NCBI GenBank assembly: GCA_031277685.1
Contig: JAITLV010000268.1
Location: forward strand, 1-64,000
Reading direction: 5' to 3'
Length of the DNA: 64,000 bases
DNA from: Sphingobacterium sp.
GTDB lineage: Bacteria; Bacteroidota; Bacteroidia; Sphingobacteriales; Sphingobacteriaceae
Under the pieces are notes generated by a model, which was given only the letters and a program-made list of their open reading frames with translations, was not told the origin of the DNA and ran no database searches. Shown here piece by piece: positions 46,781 to 56,413 of the stretch (the first letter of the stretch is position 1; the number at the start of each line of letters is the position of its first letter). A program made the position numbers and the translations under genes.

Positions 46781-48538
46781 ATGAAAAAGATTACCCACTA
46801 TTCGATATACGCAACACTACTTTTGGTCACTATGGCCTGTAGTAAACAATTTGACCTTCGTCCTGATACACAGGTTGCCGAGTCCCCTTCATTATACAAA
46901 ACAGATGCTGGGCTGGCAACATTCGCCAATGGCTTTTACAATAACCTTGATCCCAATGTCATCAAAGATGATAAGTATAGCGACAACATGGAACATATCA
47001 CTACTCCTCCTGCCATGCGGTCATCTAATTATACAGTGCCAACCGCACTGGGAAGTGGTGGATGGAGCTGGTCACAATTGAGAAACATCAATTATTTTAT
47101 CCAGAACGTCAATACTTACACAGAGGATCAGGAACTGAAAAGAAAGTATCTAGCTATCGCACGCCTATTTAGAGCGCAGTTTTATTTTCAAAAAGTCAAA
47201 ACCTTTGGCGATGTTCCCTGGTATTCGACCCCTCTAAAAACAAGCGACACAGAGGAACTATATAAAGGCAGAGATTCAAGACAAGTCGTCATGGACAGTG
47301 TCTTAAGCGACCTCAATTTTGCAATTGAATACTTGCCGAAAGAAAAAAGTAAAAATAGAATGACAAAATGGACTGCCCTTGCTTTAAAATCAAGGATAGC
47401 TCTGTTTGAAGGTACCTACCGGAAATATCACACGGATACAAAATTGCCTAACGCAAATGTTTGGCTAGAAGAATCTATTAAAGCCTCAAAAATACTAATA
47501 GAAAGTAAATTATACAGTCTATATTCGTCGGGGGCAGTAGATAAAGATTATGCAGCACTCTTTCAAGCGGCCGCAGCCAATACCACTGAAGTTATCCTAG
47601 CCCGTTCATCGACGCAGAATTTTATCTACTATACCCCTGAGTTCACCTCCACCTCGAATGGAAACTTTGGGGCGACCTTCTCACTGATAGCTGATTATGC
47701 AAAAATTGATGGCAGTTCTTATTTTCAAAGCAACAATGGGGAAATATTCAAGAAGACCTATGCTGAAGAATTTCAGGATAGGGACCTCCGGTTGCGACAA
47801 AGTATCGTGTATCCGGGTTATATCCGAATCGGTACAACAACAGTTGCTGTCAATGACTTTGCGGAAAACAGAACAGGCTATCAGGTGACAAAACGTGTAG
47901 GTGCACCAATTGAAGATCAAGGAAGTGATAGCAGAGATGTCATTCTGATCCGCTATCCGGAAATTCTTTTAAACTATGCCGAAGCACGTGCCATATTGCA
48001 ACAACTAACGCAGGAGGACCTCGATGTAACGATCAATGCCTTACGCCGACGGGCAGGAATAGAAAGCAAGTTGTCACTCCCGTTAAAGACTGATCAGAAC
48101 CAGCTGACGCGCTATAAACGAACTCAAGATCCCAATACACTGGAAATATGTCGTGAACGACGCGTTGAATTGGCATTTGAAGGTTTTAGAAGAGACGATC
48201 TAATCCGATGGAACGAAGGTCATCTCTTTCGATCAGATTATCAAGGTATTTATATCAAAGGATACAATGAATATATCGATCTTGACAACGATGGTAAATT
48301 CGATCTTTATGTCATGCGACCGAGCGACAATCCCCCTGCAAACAGAATTACTGGTGTACAATATTTTAAATTATCAAATATAAATGGCCTAAGTGATGTT
48401 AATTCAGGGCGTATCATGCCTTATAATCTCGCGCGCAAGCCATTTGAGCAATGGGAATATTTAAATCCTATCCCATTGGAAGAATTGACCTTAAATACGA
48501 ATTTAAAACAGAATGAAGGATGGAACTTAGTAAAATAA
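46781..48538 (+). CDS. SusD/RagB lipoprotein (PUL2)
   Basis: 585 residues. Lipobox near residue 20 (V-T-M-A-C), SusD core with R-L-F-R-A-Q-F-Y-F near 128, and C-terminal R-R-V-E-L-A-F-E-G-F-R-R-D-D-L-I-R-W. It partners the SusC encoded 13 bp upstream. Its final codons overlap the start of the next gene by 19 bp. Confidence 0.95.
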   Translation: MKKITHYSIYATLLLVTMACSKQFDLRPDTQVAESPSLYKTDAGLATFANGFYNNLDPNVIKDDKYSDNMEHITTPPAMRSSNYTVPTALGSGGWSWSQLRNINYFIQNVNTYTEDQELKRKYLAIARLFRAQFYFQKVKTFGDVPWYSTPLKTSDTEELYKGRDSRQVVMDSVLSDLNFAIEYLPKEKSKNRMTKWTALALKSRIALFEGTYRKYHTDTKLPNANVWLEESIKASKILIESKLYSLYSSGAVDKDYAALFQAAAANTTEVILARSSTQNFIYYTPEFTSTSNGNFGATFSLIADYAKIDGSSYFQSNNGEIFKKTYAEEFQDRDLRLRQSIVYPGYIRIGTTTVAVNDFAENRTGYQVTKRVGAPIEDQGSDSRDVILIRYPEILLNYAEARAILQQLTQEDLDVTINALRRRAGIESKLSLPLKTDQNQLTRYKRTQDPNTLEICRERRVELAFEGFRRDDLIRWNEGHLFRSDYQGIYIKGYNEYIDLDNDGKFDLYVMRPSDNPPANRITGVQYFKLSNINGLSDVNSGRIMPYNLARKPFEQWEYLNPIPLEELTLNTNLKQNEGWNLVK

Positions 48539-49419
48539 TTCACGCTTTGGTGTTATGGCTCATTATAACACTACCTTATGCCGTCAAGGGCCAACAATTA
48601 ACTCAGATCCCGGAGGGACACTGGGTCGCTTGTGGAGATGATAAAGTGCTTATCATTAACCCTGCAATTAGCTCCGATAGCACAGCCGTGATCTGGAAAT
48701 GGCAATTCAAGGAAAGTGCCAATCAGATACCGAAGGAATATGCTAACTATTTTAAATCAATAGATGAATGCAAGCCAGTTTTTGCGAACAAGAAAATTTT
48801 AATTACCTCATCGACTGGAGCAACTTGCTTACTAAATATTGCTGATAAAAAAATTGAGTTCTATGCGAGGACACCTATGGCTCACTCAGCGGATCTACTG
48901 CCCGGGAATTTGGTGGCTGTGGCAAATTCCACCCACCCAAAGGGAAATTCGCTGGAACTCTATCGCCTGAACCGTATGGAGGAGCCCATTTACAAGGACT
49001 CCCTTTATTCAGGACATGGTGTGGTATGGAATAACAAATTGCAACAATTATTTGTGTTGGGTTATGACGACCTGCGAACGTATGAGTTAACCAGTTCCAA
49101 CAATTTGGCCCTCGTCAATAAGATAAAAATCCCAGGAAAAGGTGGACATGATCTCTCATTGGTTGATGACGATCGTCTACTGATTTCCTTTACAGATGGT
49201 GTAGTTATTTTTTCTGTAAAGGATCAGAAATTTGATCCCTTCTCGCCCTTAGCAGATCTACATCATATAAAATCAGTAAACTGGAACCCGAAGACAAACC
49301 GTCTGATATATACCAAAGCAGAAGAAAGTTGGTGGACATTCAATATTTATTCAACCAATCCTGATCAGAAAGTATATATACCGACAGTAAAACTCTATAA
49401 AGTCCGTGTTTGCAATTAG
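48520..49419 (+). CDS. Secreted beta-propeller-like protein (DUF6528-like)
   Basis: 299 residues with a signal peptide (ending V-K-G-Q). Residues 30-290 show repeated short beta-strand blades (H-W-V-A-C-G-D-D-K-V-L-I-I-N, H-S-A-D-L-L-P-G-N-L-V-A-V-A, G-H-G-V-V-W-N, G-H-D-L-S-L-V-D-D-D), like DUF6528/PQQ-type propellers. The ATG lies inside the end of susD (19-bp overlap), implying translational coupling. The fixed link to SusD suggests a glycan-binding or glycan-cleaving partner. Family name is from memory. Confidence 0.78.
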   Translation: MELSKIIHALVLWLIITLPYAVKGQQLTQIPEGHWVACGDDKVLIINPAISSDSTAVIWKWQFKESANQIPKEYANYFKSIDECKPVFANKKILITSSTGATCLLNIADKKIEFYARTPMAHSADLLPGNLVAVANSTHPKGNSLELYRLNRMEEPIYKDSLYSGHGVVWNNKLQQLFVLGYDDLRTYELTSSNNLALVNKIKIPGKGGHDLSLVDDDRLLISFTDGVVIFSVKDQKFDPFSPLADLHHIKSVNWNPKTNRLIYTKAEESWWTFNIYSTNPDQKVYIPTVKLYKVRVCN

Positions 49420-49544
49420 ACGGTAGTACGCTCGCTATTGATCAAACAGTTTATATATACAACTATCAATTTATGTAAACTGATTGTTTAGCAATATGAT
49501 AAACCCAGCATATCGGACAATATCCTCTTGGATAAAAACAAAAA

Positions 49545-49566
49545 AGCCACGTCTCACGACGTGGCT
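49545..49566 (-). terminator. GCCACGTC-family terminator hairpin
   Basis: Perfect 9-bp stem AGCCACGTC / GACGTGGCT with a 4-base loop. On the minus strand the loop reads GTGA (GNRA type) and T6 follows, so it should end a minus-strand transcript, namely the remnant at 49644. Confidence 0.7.
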
Positions 49567-49643
49567 ACTAAACTAAACTTATGATTCACTAGTAGTCAGG
49601 CTATGAGCTAACTTGACTCACCACCAGTTTTTAATTCTTTGCC

Positions 49644-49829
49644 CTATTTATATGCGTTTACCGAACTTGATACTTTCCAGCTTCCATTTTCATTAACCAA
49701 AGTCAACAAATCTGTCTTCGTAAAACCTTCAAATTGCATTGTTACCTTGGCGACCATAAAGTCAGCCGACTCTTCCATAATCCGGGTACGAACTGTACAA
49801 TTGAGCTTCTCCCCCTTTTGTTTTTTCAT
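49644..49829 (-). pseudogene. Remnant of an NTF2-like protein (C-terminal part)
   Basis: A 61-codon minus-strand frame ending in G-S-W-K-V-S-S-S-V-N-A-Y-K resembles the last strands of NTF2/DUF4878-type proteins (T-x-T-L-V-x-E-N-G-x-W-K-V). There is no signal peptide or N-terminal helix, and a TAA lies directly before the ATG, with an unrelated open frame upstream. A family-type terminator follows 78 bp downstream, which supports a once-real gene in this direction. It may alternatively be a short intact gene. Confidence 0.4.
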
Positions 49830-50033
49830 TTAAATAATTTGTCCTTCATCTGTGATGAAGCCATCCCTAACATTTCCATCTATACTCATGCTGATGTTGC
49901 TGTTATTTATCTGTTGATTCAAAACTACTACATAACACCCCCTATACCTATGGGCTTTAGGTTAACAGATTTAAAAGCTCGGTGAACGAAGGAAATAAGA
50001 AGGTAAAGTTTAGACTACGTTTCAGATTAACCC

Positions 50034-50041
50034 TAAATTTG
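50034..50041 (+). promoter_or_regulatory. Candidate -7 box
   Basis: TAAATTTG matches TAnnTTTG, 13 bp before the ATG at 50055; a GTTTA near 50008 is a weak -33 candidate. Confidence 0.35.
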
Positions 50042-50054
50042 TATCACAAACGTT

Positions 50055-50372
50055 ATGAAAAAGTCCGTTTTGCCAATTAAACGATCACAGCGGTCTGCTG
50101 CAATTCTAGAGGATAGGATTGCTGTTAGAGAAGAAAGGCCTCAAACCTACGGCAGTCAGGGGTATTATGATAAAGATCAGAAAAAAGTCTTTATTTATCC
50201 TATAAAAGACCTTGACAATCTTGATTCACTACGAAGCATACGCGGACTTTCCAAAATGATCTATTACAAAAAGGATTGGAACATTCAGGATTACAGATCA
50301 TATTTAAAACAGGCAGAAGAAAAGCTAAAAAAGATTCCAAATGATCTCGATCTGTTAATTTTCATACAATGA
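50055..50372 (+). CDS. Small protein resembling the C-terminal half of DUF6624
   Basis: 105 residues with no signal or membrane segment. The segment L-E-D-R-I-A-V-R-E-E-R-P-Q-T-Y-G-S-Q and the later D-L-D-N-L-D-S-L-R-S-I-R-G-L resemble the L-x-D-R-V-x-x-x-x-G-x-P-Q-x-Y-G-T-Q and E-x-V-D-x-x-R-x-x-x-G-L pattern of DUF6624-type proteins, from memory. Those are usually longer, so this is a short form or truncated. Function unknown. A good -7 box sits just upstream. Confidence 0.65.
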   Translation: MKKSVLPIKRSQRSAAILEDRIAVREERPQTYGSQGYYDKDQKKVFIYPIKDLDNLDSLRSIRGLSKMIYYKKDWNIQDYRSYLKQAEEKLKKIPNDLDLLIFIQ

Positions 50373-50400
50373 TTAGCATTCCCCAGGTACATACTCTCCC

Positions 50401-50850
50401 TCAACCTGCCTGAACAAAAGGCGTTCCCTCGCCCGTTTCCAGATATTGCTTCAAGCTAGCAATAAATTGTCGCCATCCATCTGAACAGATATCATAACAT
50501 TCAATTGTGGGAAGTAATCCTATATGTGTGAGATGCACTTCTGTATAATTTTCCTTTTTTACGATTTCCCATACGATACTGGTACCAATCCATTCTGTTT
50601 GGTTTCCCAATCCCGGGATTGCGATTAGAGAATCTTCTACGTACCAGACAACTTTTGATTGATGAATCAATTCCGCTACGCGCATCGTTTTATATATGCT
50701 GTCCCCAAAACGGATCGTGAAAAGGTCTCCATCTTTATTTGAATGTCCCGAGAACATTTCAGTCCACCAGCAAGGGATCCCATTGGTCAAAGCTTCGAAT
50801 ACACTACTTGCTGTCGTATCCAAACGGATTATACAATTATAATTTTCCAT
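50401..50850 (-). CDS. SRPBCC/AHSA1-type protein
   Basis: 149 residues of one START/Bet v1-like fold: V-F-E-A-L-T-N-G-I-P-C-W-W near the start, D-L-F-T-I-R-F-G-D in the sheet, and the long final helix (W-R-Q-F-I-A-S-L-K-Q-Y-L-E-T-G-E-G). AHSA1-type proteins bind hydrophobic ligands; no ligand can be named. The gene is convergent with the DUF6624-like gene. Confidence 0.85.
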   Translation of the reverse strand: MENYNCIIRLDTTASSVFEALTNGIPCWWTEMFSGHSNKDGDLFTIRFGDSIYKTMRVAELIHQSKVVWYVEDSLIAIPGLGNQTEWIGTSIVWEIVKKENYTEVHLTHIGLLPTIECYDICSDGWRQFIASLKQYLETGEGTPFVQAG

Positions 50851-51321
50851 AAATTGCTACTTTTAGCTTACTTCTAATTTATGCATACAGCTTTCATTTT
50901 GACTTAGCATAAGACAAGTTTTTTCGTTAAAGCCCGAAAAAGAATAGATAGTTATCAATACCGAATGCTTCAATCCCCATTTGAAGACTCCTTCAGGTTT
51001 GCTCAATTGTTTATAAAACTTGGAGAACTCCAAAACCGCAATAAAAAAAGCATCTGCTATAGAATAAAAAATAGTTTTCCTATATACAACCCAAACTATT
51101 GTAGCTAGATAACTATAATAAAAAACCCTAAAGGAAATCGTTTTCTACATATCATATTCAAACAACATACTCCTTCGAAAATTGATCCCGTTTGGAAATT
51201 TTCTGATCGGCCCGCTATGCGGAGAGCCAATAGACAGGACAGTACATGACACTTATGTCAAATGTATTACCGATAATAGTAAATCATTCCGGACCACCGG
51301 CCAAACCATCAATTCTTAATT
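50851..51321. other. Intergenic region, 471 bp
   Basis: Divergent gap before the GH78 gene. No strong repeat or promoter match; a short plus-strand frame (51246-51428) overlaps the GH78 start and is a shadow. Confidence 0.5.
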
Positions 51322-53982
51322 ATGGAACCAATTATAAAGAACCTACTCCAAAGACTGATCATATTGGCTTTGCTAGGCATCCAGCCTTTCACAACTTTTG
51401 CGCAGAAACTAAGCGTAATAGACCTTAAAGTAGAACACCTTAAAAATCCTTTAGCAATTGAGACCAAAACTCCGCGGTTTAGCTGGAAAATAACTTCCTC
51501 GATAAGAAATACGCTCCAATCATCCTATGAGATCAGAATAGGCTCAAATAAAGCTTCGATGAATGCCGGAAACGATCTGGTATGGAAAACTGCAGTTACT
51601 GGAGATCAGTCCGTACTCATCAAGTATAGTGGTCCAGCACTACAATCGAAAAAGAGATATTTTTGGCAGGTCAGGGTAAAAGATAATCATGGCAACACAT
51701 CCGCTTGGTCTGAACCGCATTTTTTCCAAATGGGCATCGATCCCGCAGACTGGACCGCAAAGTGGATCAAAGTAGCCGGGAAGGACAGCTCGGCAAGAAG
51801 CCCGCTCTTTCGGAAAGAATTCACCATCAATAAAAAACTAAAGTCTGCAATGGTCTATGTTACCGCAAAAGGATTGTACGAAACTCGTATCAATGGTCAA
51901 CGCATCAGTGATACCTATTTTGCTCCCGGATGGACCAGTTATAAGGATCATTTACAGTATCAGGTATATGATGTGACTGCAGCACTCAAGAGAGGTTCAA
52001 ATGTATTTGGGGTCAGTCTAGGCAACGGTTGGTATAAAGGCCGGATTGGTTTTGGAAATCAACATAATTTTTATGGTGACACACGCGGCCTTCTCTTGCA
52101 ACTCGTCGTGGAATACACGGATGGTACAACAGAAACAATCAATACCGATGAGAGCTGGAAGTATACCTATGGACCAATAATGGCATCGGATATTTATGAT
52201 GGTGAAGTTTATGATGCTAGGATGGAAATAGCTGGTTGGGACAATACGGGCTTTCAGGAGGATAATCAATGGCATGCTGTCGGTACAATGGAGAAAGGGC
52301 CAGAAAAACTTGTCGCCATGAGTGGACCACCCGTTAAGAAACAGGAACAGTTCAAAGCACTTAAAATTTTCAAAACACCAGCAGGTGAAACTGTTGTGGA
52401 TTTCGGGCAAAATCTGGTAGGTTGGGTCATGCTCAAAGCAAAAGGAGCCGCCGGTACCAAGATCACATTGAGCCATGCTGAGGTCCTGACAAAAGAAGGT
52501 AATTTTTATACCACAAACCTAAGATCCGCAAAAGCACAGGATATTTATATTCTAAAAGAAAATACAGCACAAATTTTTGAACCGCATTTTACATTTCAAG
52601 GATTCAGATACGTAAAGGTAGACGGCTATCCTGGCGAATTAACAGTCGGAGACCTCACTGCTGTAGCATTATATTCGGCTATGGAAATTACTGGAAAATT
52701 TTCAACTTCTAATCCGTTATTGAATCAGCTGCAACATAATATTCAATGGGGACAGAAAGGGAACTTTTTGGATGTGCCTACAGATTGTCCGCAACGCGAC
52801 GAACGTTTAGGTTGGACCGGTGATGCCCAGGCCTTTGCGAATACTGCTGCTTACAATATGGATGTCTCAGGATTTTTTACCAAATGGCTCAAGGATGTAA
52901 AAGCCGACCAACAAGCTAATGGATCAATTCCCCATGTTATCCCCAATGTACTTGGCGCAAACGATGGTGCTTCTGCAGGTTGGGCAGATGTTGCCACGAT
53001 TATCCCCTGGAATATGTACGTGGCTTATGGTGATCGACAACTATTGGAAACACAGTTTGAGAGTATGCGAGCCTGGGTAGATTATATAACCTCTGTAGCC
53101 AAAAACGATCTTTGGAATTCAGGGTTCCATTTTGGTGACTGGCTTTTTTATCGCCCTAATGATGATAATGATGGCAGAGCCGCAGTCACGGATAAATACC
53201 TCATTGCGCAAACTTTTTATGCGCACTCAACACAATTGTTGATCAATACAGCCAATGTCTTGGGCAAACAGGAAGAGGTAACTAAGTACACTGCATTACT
53301 AAGAAATATTAAATCCGCTTTTGTGAAGGAATACATGACACCGACAGGGCGACTTGTCTCCGGAACACAAACGGCTTATGTATTGGCCCTACAATTTGAC
53401 ATGTTACCTGAAGAACTTCGAGCAGCTTGTGCAGATCGCCTCGTGGCCAATATCCGTGACTATGGGAATCACCTCACAACAGGCTTTTTAGGAACCCCCT
53501 ACTTGTGTCACGTCCTGACAAGATTTGGCCACAATGATGTGGCGTATGATCTTTTAATGCAGGAAAGCTATCCTTCATGGCTCTATCCCGTCAAAATGGG
53601 TGCAACAACAATATGGGAACGATGGGATGGAATCAAGCCTGATGGTTCTTTTCAGACACCGGATATGAATTCCTATAATCATTACGCCTATGGCGCAATT
53701 GGGGACTGGATGTATAGAACAATCGCAGGCATCAATTCTGTTGCCAGCGAACCAGGTTATAAATCCATTGTCATCGCCCCAAAACCGGGAGGGAAATTAA
53801 AACATGCTTCCGCGGAATTAGAAACGGTATATGGTCCAATAAAATCAGCATGGTCACTGGAAAATGAAATATTGAAACTTGAGGTCACAATTCCTGCAAA
53901 TACGAAAGCAAAAGTAATTCTACCAAATACAATAAAAGAAATTGGCTCAGGTACATATACTTTTGAAAGTAAAATTGAATAA
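51322..53982 (+). CDS. GH78 alpha-L-rhamnosidase, secreted
   Basis: 886 residues with a signal peptide (ending T-F-A-Q). N-terminal fibronectin-like region (about 35-140), beta-sandwich rhamnosidase_N (about 150-340), then the (alpha/alpha)6 catalytic barrel, with the GH78 signature D-V-P-T-D-C-P-Q-R-D-E-R-L-G-W-T-G-D-A-Q at about 484-503, including the acidic residues used for catalysis, and a C-terminal beta domain. It releases terminal L-rhamnose from glycans or flavonoid glycosides in the periplasm. The next gene encodes an AraC regulator on the same strand, and PUL2 lies just upstream. Confidence 0.94.
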   Translation: MEPIIKNLLQRLIILALLGIQPFTTFAQKLSVIDLKVEHLKNPLAIETKTPRFSWKITSSIRNTLQSSYEIRIGSNKASMNAGNDLVWKTAVTGDQSVLIKYSGPALQSKKRYFWQVRVKDNHGNTSAWSEPHFFQMGIDPADWTAKWIKVAGKDSSARSPLFRKEFTINKKLKSAMVYVTAKGLYETRINGQRISDTYFAPGWTSYKDHLQYQVYDVTAALKRGSNVFGVSLGNGWYKGRIGFGNQHNFYGDTRGLLLQLVVEYTDGTTETINTDESWKYTYGPIMASDIYDGEVYDARMEIAGWDNTGFQEDNQWHAVGTMEKGPEKLVAMSGPPVKKQEQFKALKIFKTPAGETVVDFGQNLVGWVMLKAKGAAGTKITLSHAEVLTKEGNFYTTNLRSAKAQDIYILKENTAQIFEPHFTFQGFRYVKVDGYPGELTVGDLTAVALYSAMEITGKFSTSNPLLNQLQHNIQWGQKGNFLDVPTDCPQRDERLGWTGDAQAFANTAAYNMDVSGFFTKWLKDVKADQQANGSIPHVIPNVLGANDGASAGWADVATIIPWNMYVAYGDRQLLETQFESMRAWVDYITSVAKNDLWNSGFHFGDWLFYRPNDDNDGRAAVTDKYLIAQTFYAHSTQLLINTANVLGKQEEVTKYTALLRNIKSAFVKEYMTPTGRLVSGTQTAYVLALQFDMLPEELRAACADRLVANIRDYGNHLTTGFLGTPYLCHVLTRFGHNDVAYDLLMQESYPSWLYPVKMGATTIWERWDGIKPDGSFQTPDMNSYNHYAYGAIGDWMYRTIAGINSVASEPGYKSIVIAPKPGGKLKHASAELETVYGPIKSAWSLENEILKLEVTIPANTKAKVILPNTIKEIGSGTYTFESKIE

Positions 53983-54064
53983 TGGTTTTAAAATTCCTTT
54001 ACATCAGACAAACATGATGCTCAACAAAAAAGATTACATTTGATTTTTGTAACTTTGAACAATC

Positions 54065-54982
54065 ATGAGCGAAACGCTAGAAACTTTACAAGATTATTAT
54101 AAAAGACTAAGTCATCTGCATACTAACAGTGGGGATATCCTGGATATTGAACTCGGAAAATCACATTTCAATATTTCGCCGCGCAAATACTGTGATTTTA
54201 AAACGCCTTACAATCGGAGAGATTTCTACAAAATCAGTCTTATCTTAGGAAAAGGGTGGTTCAAATATGGGAACTATGAACTATACATCGATCGGCCAGC
54301 GCTATTTTTACCAGCGCTAAATATTCCTTATACCTGGGTATGTGATACAAATGAACAAGAAGGGTACTTCTGTTTATTCAATCAGGAGTTTTTTACAGGT
54401 AGTCAAACATTTGAACCGTTTAAAAAAACTTCATTATTCAAAGAATGGAGTAAACCGATTATCTTTTTGGATACAGAACAATTAAGATTGATTACAACCT
54501 TTTTTGATAACATGTTCCGCCTGAACAACTCTAATTATCCTTTACGTTGCAGTGCGATTAAAAGTAATTTATCTGCTATTCTTCATCTTGCCTTAGAATG
54601 GCGGGTAGAAGATGTGGCAATGCAGGATCAGTCAGGCAGCCTTCGGATGTATCGTCTGTTTGACGAACTGCTTCATAAACAATTTCCCTTAGATTCACCA
54701 GCATATCCCCTAACTTTACATAAAGCCGCCGATTTTGCTACAAAGCTAAACGTCCACGTCAATCACCTCAACGCTTCTGTCAAATCAGTCACTAATCTGA
54801 CCACCACACAGATTATCAAACGAAAAATTTTCGAAGAGGCCAAGAATCTGCTCATCTATACCGATTGGAATGTAGCCGAGATCGGTTATACCCTCGGGTT
54901 TGAAGAGCCCACTCATTTCAACAACTTTTTTAAAAAAAATGCTGAAATTGCTCCACTTAAGTTTCGACAGCAGAATAAATAA
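54065..54982 (+). CDS. AraC-family regulator
   Basis: 305 residues: N-terminal cupin-like domain (L-F-L-P-A-L-N-I-P-Y-T-W near 80-90) and C-terminal double HTH (A-D-F-A-T-K-L-N-V-H-V-N-H-L-N-A-S-V-K, then Y-T-L-G-F-E-E-P-T-H-F-N-N-F-F-K-K). TAACTTTG at 54050-54057 is a -7-like box 7 bp before the ATG, so the leader would be very short. Upstream is GH78, downstream the exporter at 55070; it probably controls the exporter. Confidence 0.92.
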   Translation: MSETLETLQDYYKRLSHLHTNSGDILDIELGKSHFNISPRKYCDFKTPYNRRDFYKISLILGKGWFKYGNYELYIDRPALFLPALNIPYTWVCDTNEQEGYFCLFNQEFFTGSQTFEPFKKTSLFKEWSKPIIFLDTEQLRLITTFFDNMFRLNNSNYPLRCSAIKSNLSAILHLALEWRVEDVAMQDQSGSLRMYRLFDELLHKQFPLDSPAYPLTLHKAADFATKLNVHVNHLNASVKSVTNLTTTQIIKRKIFEEAKNLLIYTDWNVAEIGYTLGFEEPTHFNNFFKKNAEIAPLKFRQQNK

Positions 54983-55069
54983 TATTTGATTTTTGTAATT
55001 TTTACTTTGCTAGATAGAACTACTTCTATCAAAAAAGTCTCTAGTTTTGTTTAATAAAAAGAACAAATC

Positions 55070-56278
55070 ATGTTGAGAGAAGCATCAGCACAACGTATCA
55101 GGCTAATAACATTAATGGCATTTGTATCCATGCCATTATCAGGGTTTGTGACGGACATTTACCTACCTTCTTTCCCAGCAATGGCTAAAAGTCTACTTGT
55201 TCACGAACGGGATATTCAACTAACCTTGACAAGCTACTTATTAAGTTACGGCATTTCGCAGTTATTTATTGGCAATATCCTCGATAGTATAGGCCGTTAT
55301 CGGCCCAAGCTATTGGCATTGACATTATTGATACTAAGCAGTCTATTCATAACACAAACACAGAACATATTACTTATTTGCCTGCTAAGAGCAGTACAAG
55401 GTGTAGCCATATCCATTTTGGTAGTTGCCACACGTGCGCTTTTTGTAGACCTGTATACAGGTGAGCGATTGAAAAACTACCTAAGTTCTTTCACCATAGT
55501 CTGGTCATGCGGTCCGATTCTAGCACCATTTTTAGGAGGCTATCTAGAAAAGATCTTCAATTGGCAAGCTAATTTCTATTTCCTGGCTTTTTACGCTGGG
55601 GGTTTACTATTGTTTGAAATCTTGTATAGTGGGGAAAGTATTGCCGAAAAGAAACAAATCAACCTCAAGGAAAATCTCAACTTATATAAAATGATGTTGC
55701 AGAATAAACTATTTATATTGGGCATCTTGGTATTGGGGTTTAGTTATTCCATTGTTATGTTGTTCAATATAACGGGACCTTTTATTATTGAGAATACATT
55801 TCATTTCTCCGCCGTCACCATCGGATACTGTACATTGATACTTGGTTTTTCCTGGATGATGGGGGGTTTTATTACAAAAAAACGTATGCATCTTGCATTT
55901 GTACCCCGTGTAATTATCCCCATTTTAGTGCAAGCTTCACTTATTGTCGCTTTGATAATGGTCGGCATATTCCAACAAAACCTCTATATTATGGTAGGTT
56001 TTGCATTTTTTATCCATACAATTTCGGGAATTTTATTCACCAGCTTTTTTACCAATAGTATGTTGTTTTTCCCAAAACATGCAGGTACCGCTGGAGGATT
56101 AATGGGCGGCATGGTATATATTGTAACATCGCTGTCTAATTTTATTGTGGCCATAAGCGGTAAAGTAACCACACAAAATGGACTGGCTTGGCGTTATTTT
56201 ATTTTTTCGACCTTGCTGATCTTTGTCATCATGTACATGTGGAAACTACAAAAAATCAGTATCAGCAAAACGGACTAA
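55070..56278 (+). CDS. MFS drug/sugar exporter (Bcr/CflA-like)
   Basis: 402 residues with 12 hydrophobic segments. The DHA1 signatures are visible: D-I-Y-L-P-S-F-P near residue 30 and G-R-Y-R-P-K in the loop between helices 2 and 3. Bcr/CflA transporters expel drugs, small dipeptides or metabolites in exchange for protons. A TAGTTTTG -7-like box lies at 55042-55049. It follows the AraC gene, forming a regulator/exporter pair. Confidence 0.92.
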   Translation: MLREASAQRIRLITLMAFVSMPLSGFVTDIYLPSFPAMAKSLLVHERDIQLTLTSYLLSYGISQLFIGNILDSIGRYRPKLLALTLLILSSLFITQTQNILLICLLRAVQGVAISILVVATRALFVDLYTGERLKNYLSSFTIVWSCGPILAPFLGGYLEKIFNWQANFYFLAFYAGGLLLFEILYSGESIAEKKQINLKENLNLYKMMLQNKLFILGILVLGFSYSIVMLFNITGPFIIENTFHFSAVTIGYCTLILGFSWMMGGFITKKRMHLAFVPRVIIPILVQASLIVALIMVGIFQQNLYIMVGFAFFIHTISGILFTSFFTNSMLFFPKHAGTAGGLMGGMVYIVTSLSNFIVAISGKVTTQNGLAWRYFIFSTLLIFVIMYMWKLQKISISKTD

Positions 56279-56413
56279 GAATATCAGACAAATCCATCAA
56301 GACTTTGTTTTTTTTGTATATTTATCAAAATGAAAGACAACCATTATAATAGATTGGGGCAAGTATTTTCATTTATATATTATGACCATTTTATCCTCCT
56401 GAATAAAACATTC

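Larger units (their letters stand above)
49420..50054. other. Intergenic region, 635 bp
   Basis: It holds a weak 7-bp inverted repeat (CAGTTTA / TAAACTG, 49447-49482), the terminator at 49545-49566 and the NTF2-like remnant at 49644-49829. The remainder has no supported gene. Confidence 0.5.

Noticed and set aside
49447..49482. 7-bp inverted repeat after the propeller gene
   Set aside because: Too short and widely spaced to call a terminator with confidence; mentioned only in the gap entry.
49639..49985. Plus-strand frames over the NTF2-like remnant
   Set aside because: They mirror the minus-strand remnant, which has the more protein-like sequence and a matching terminator.
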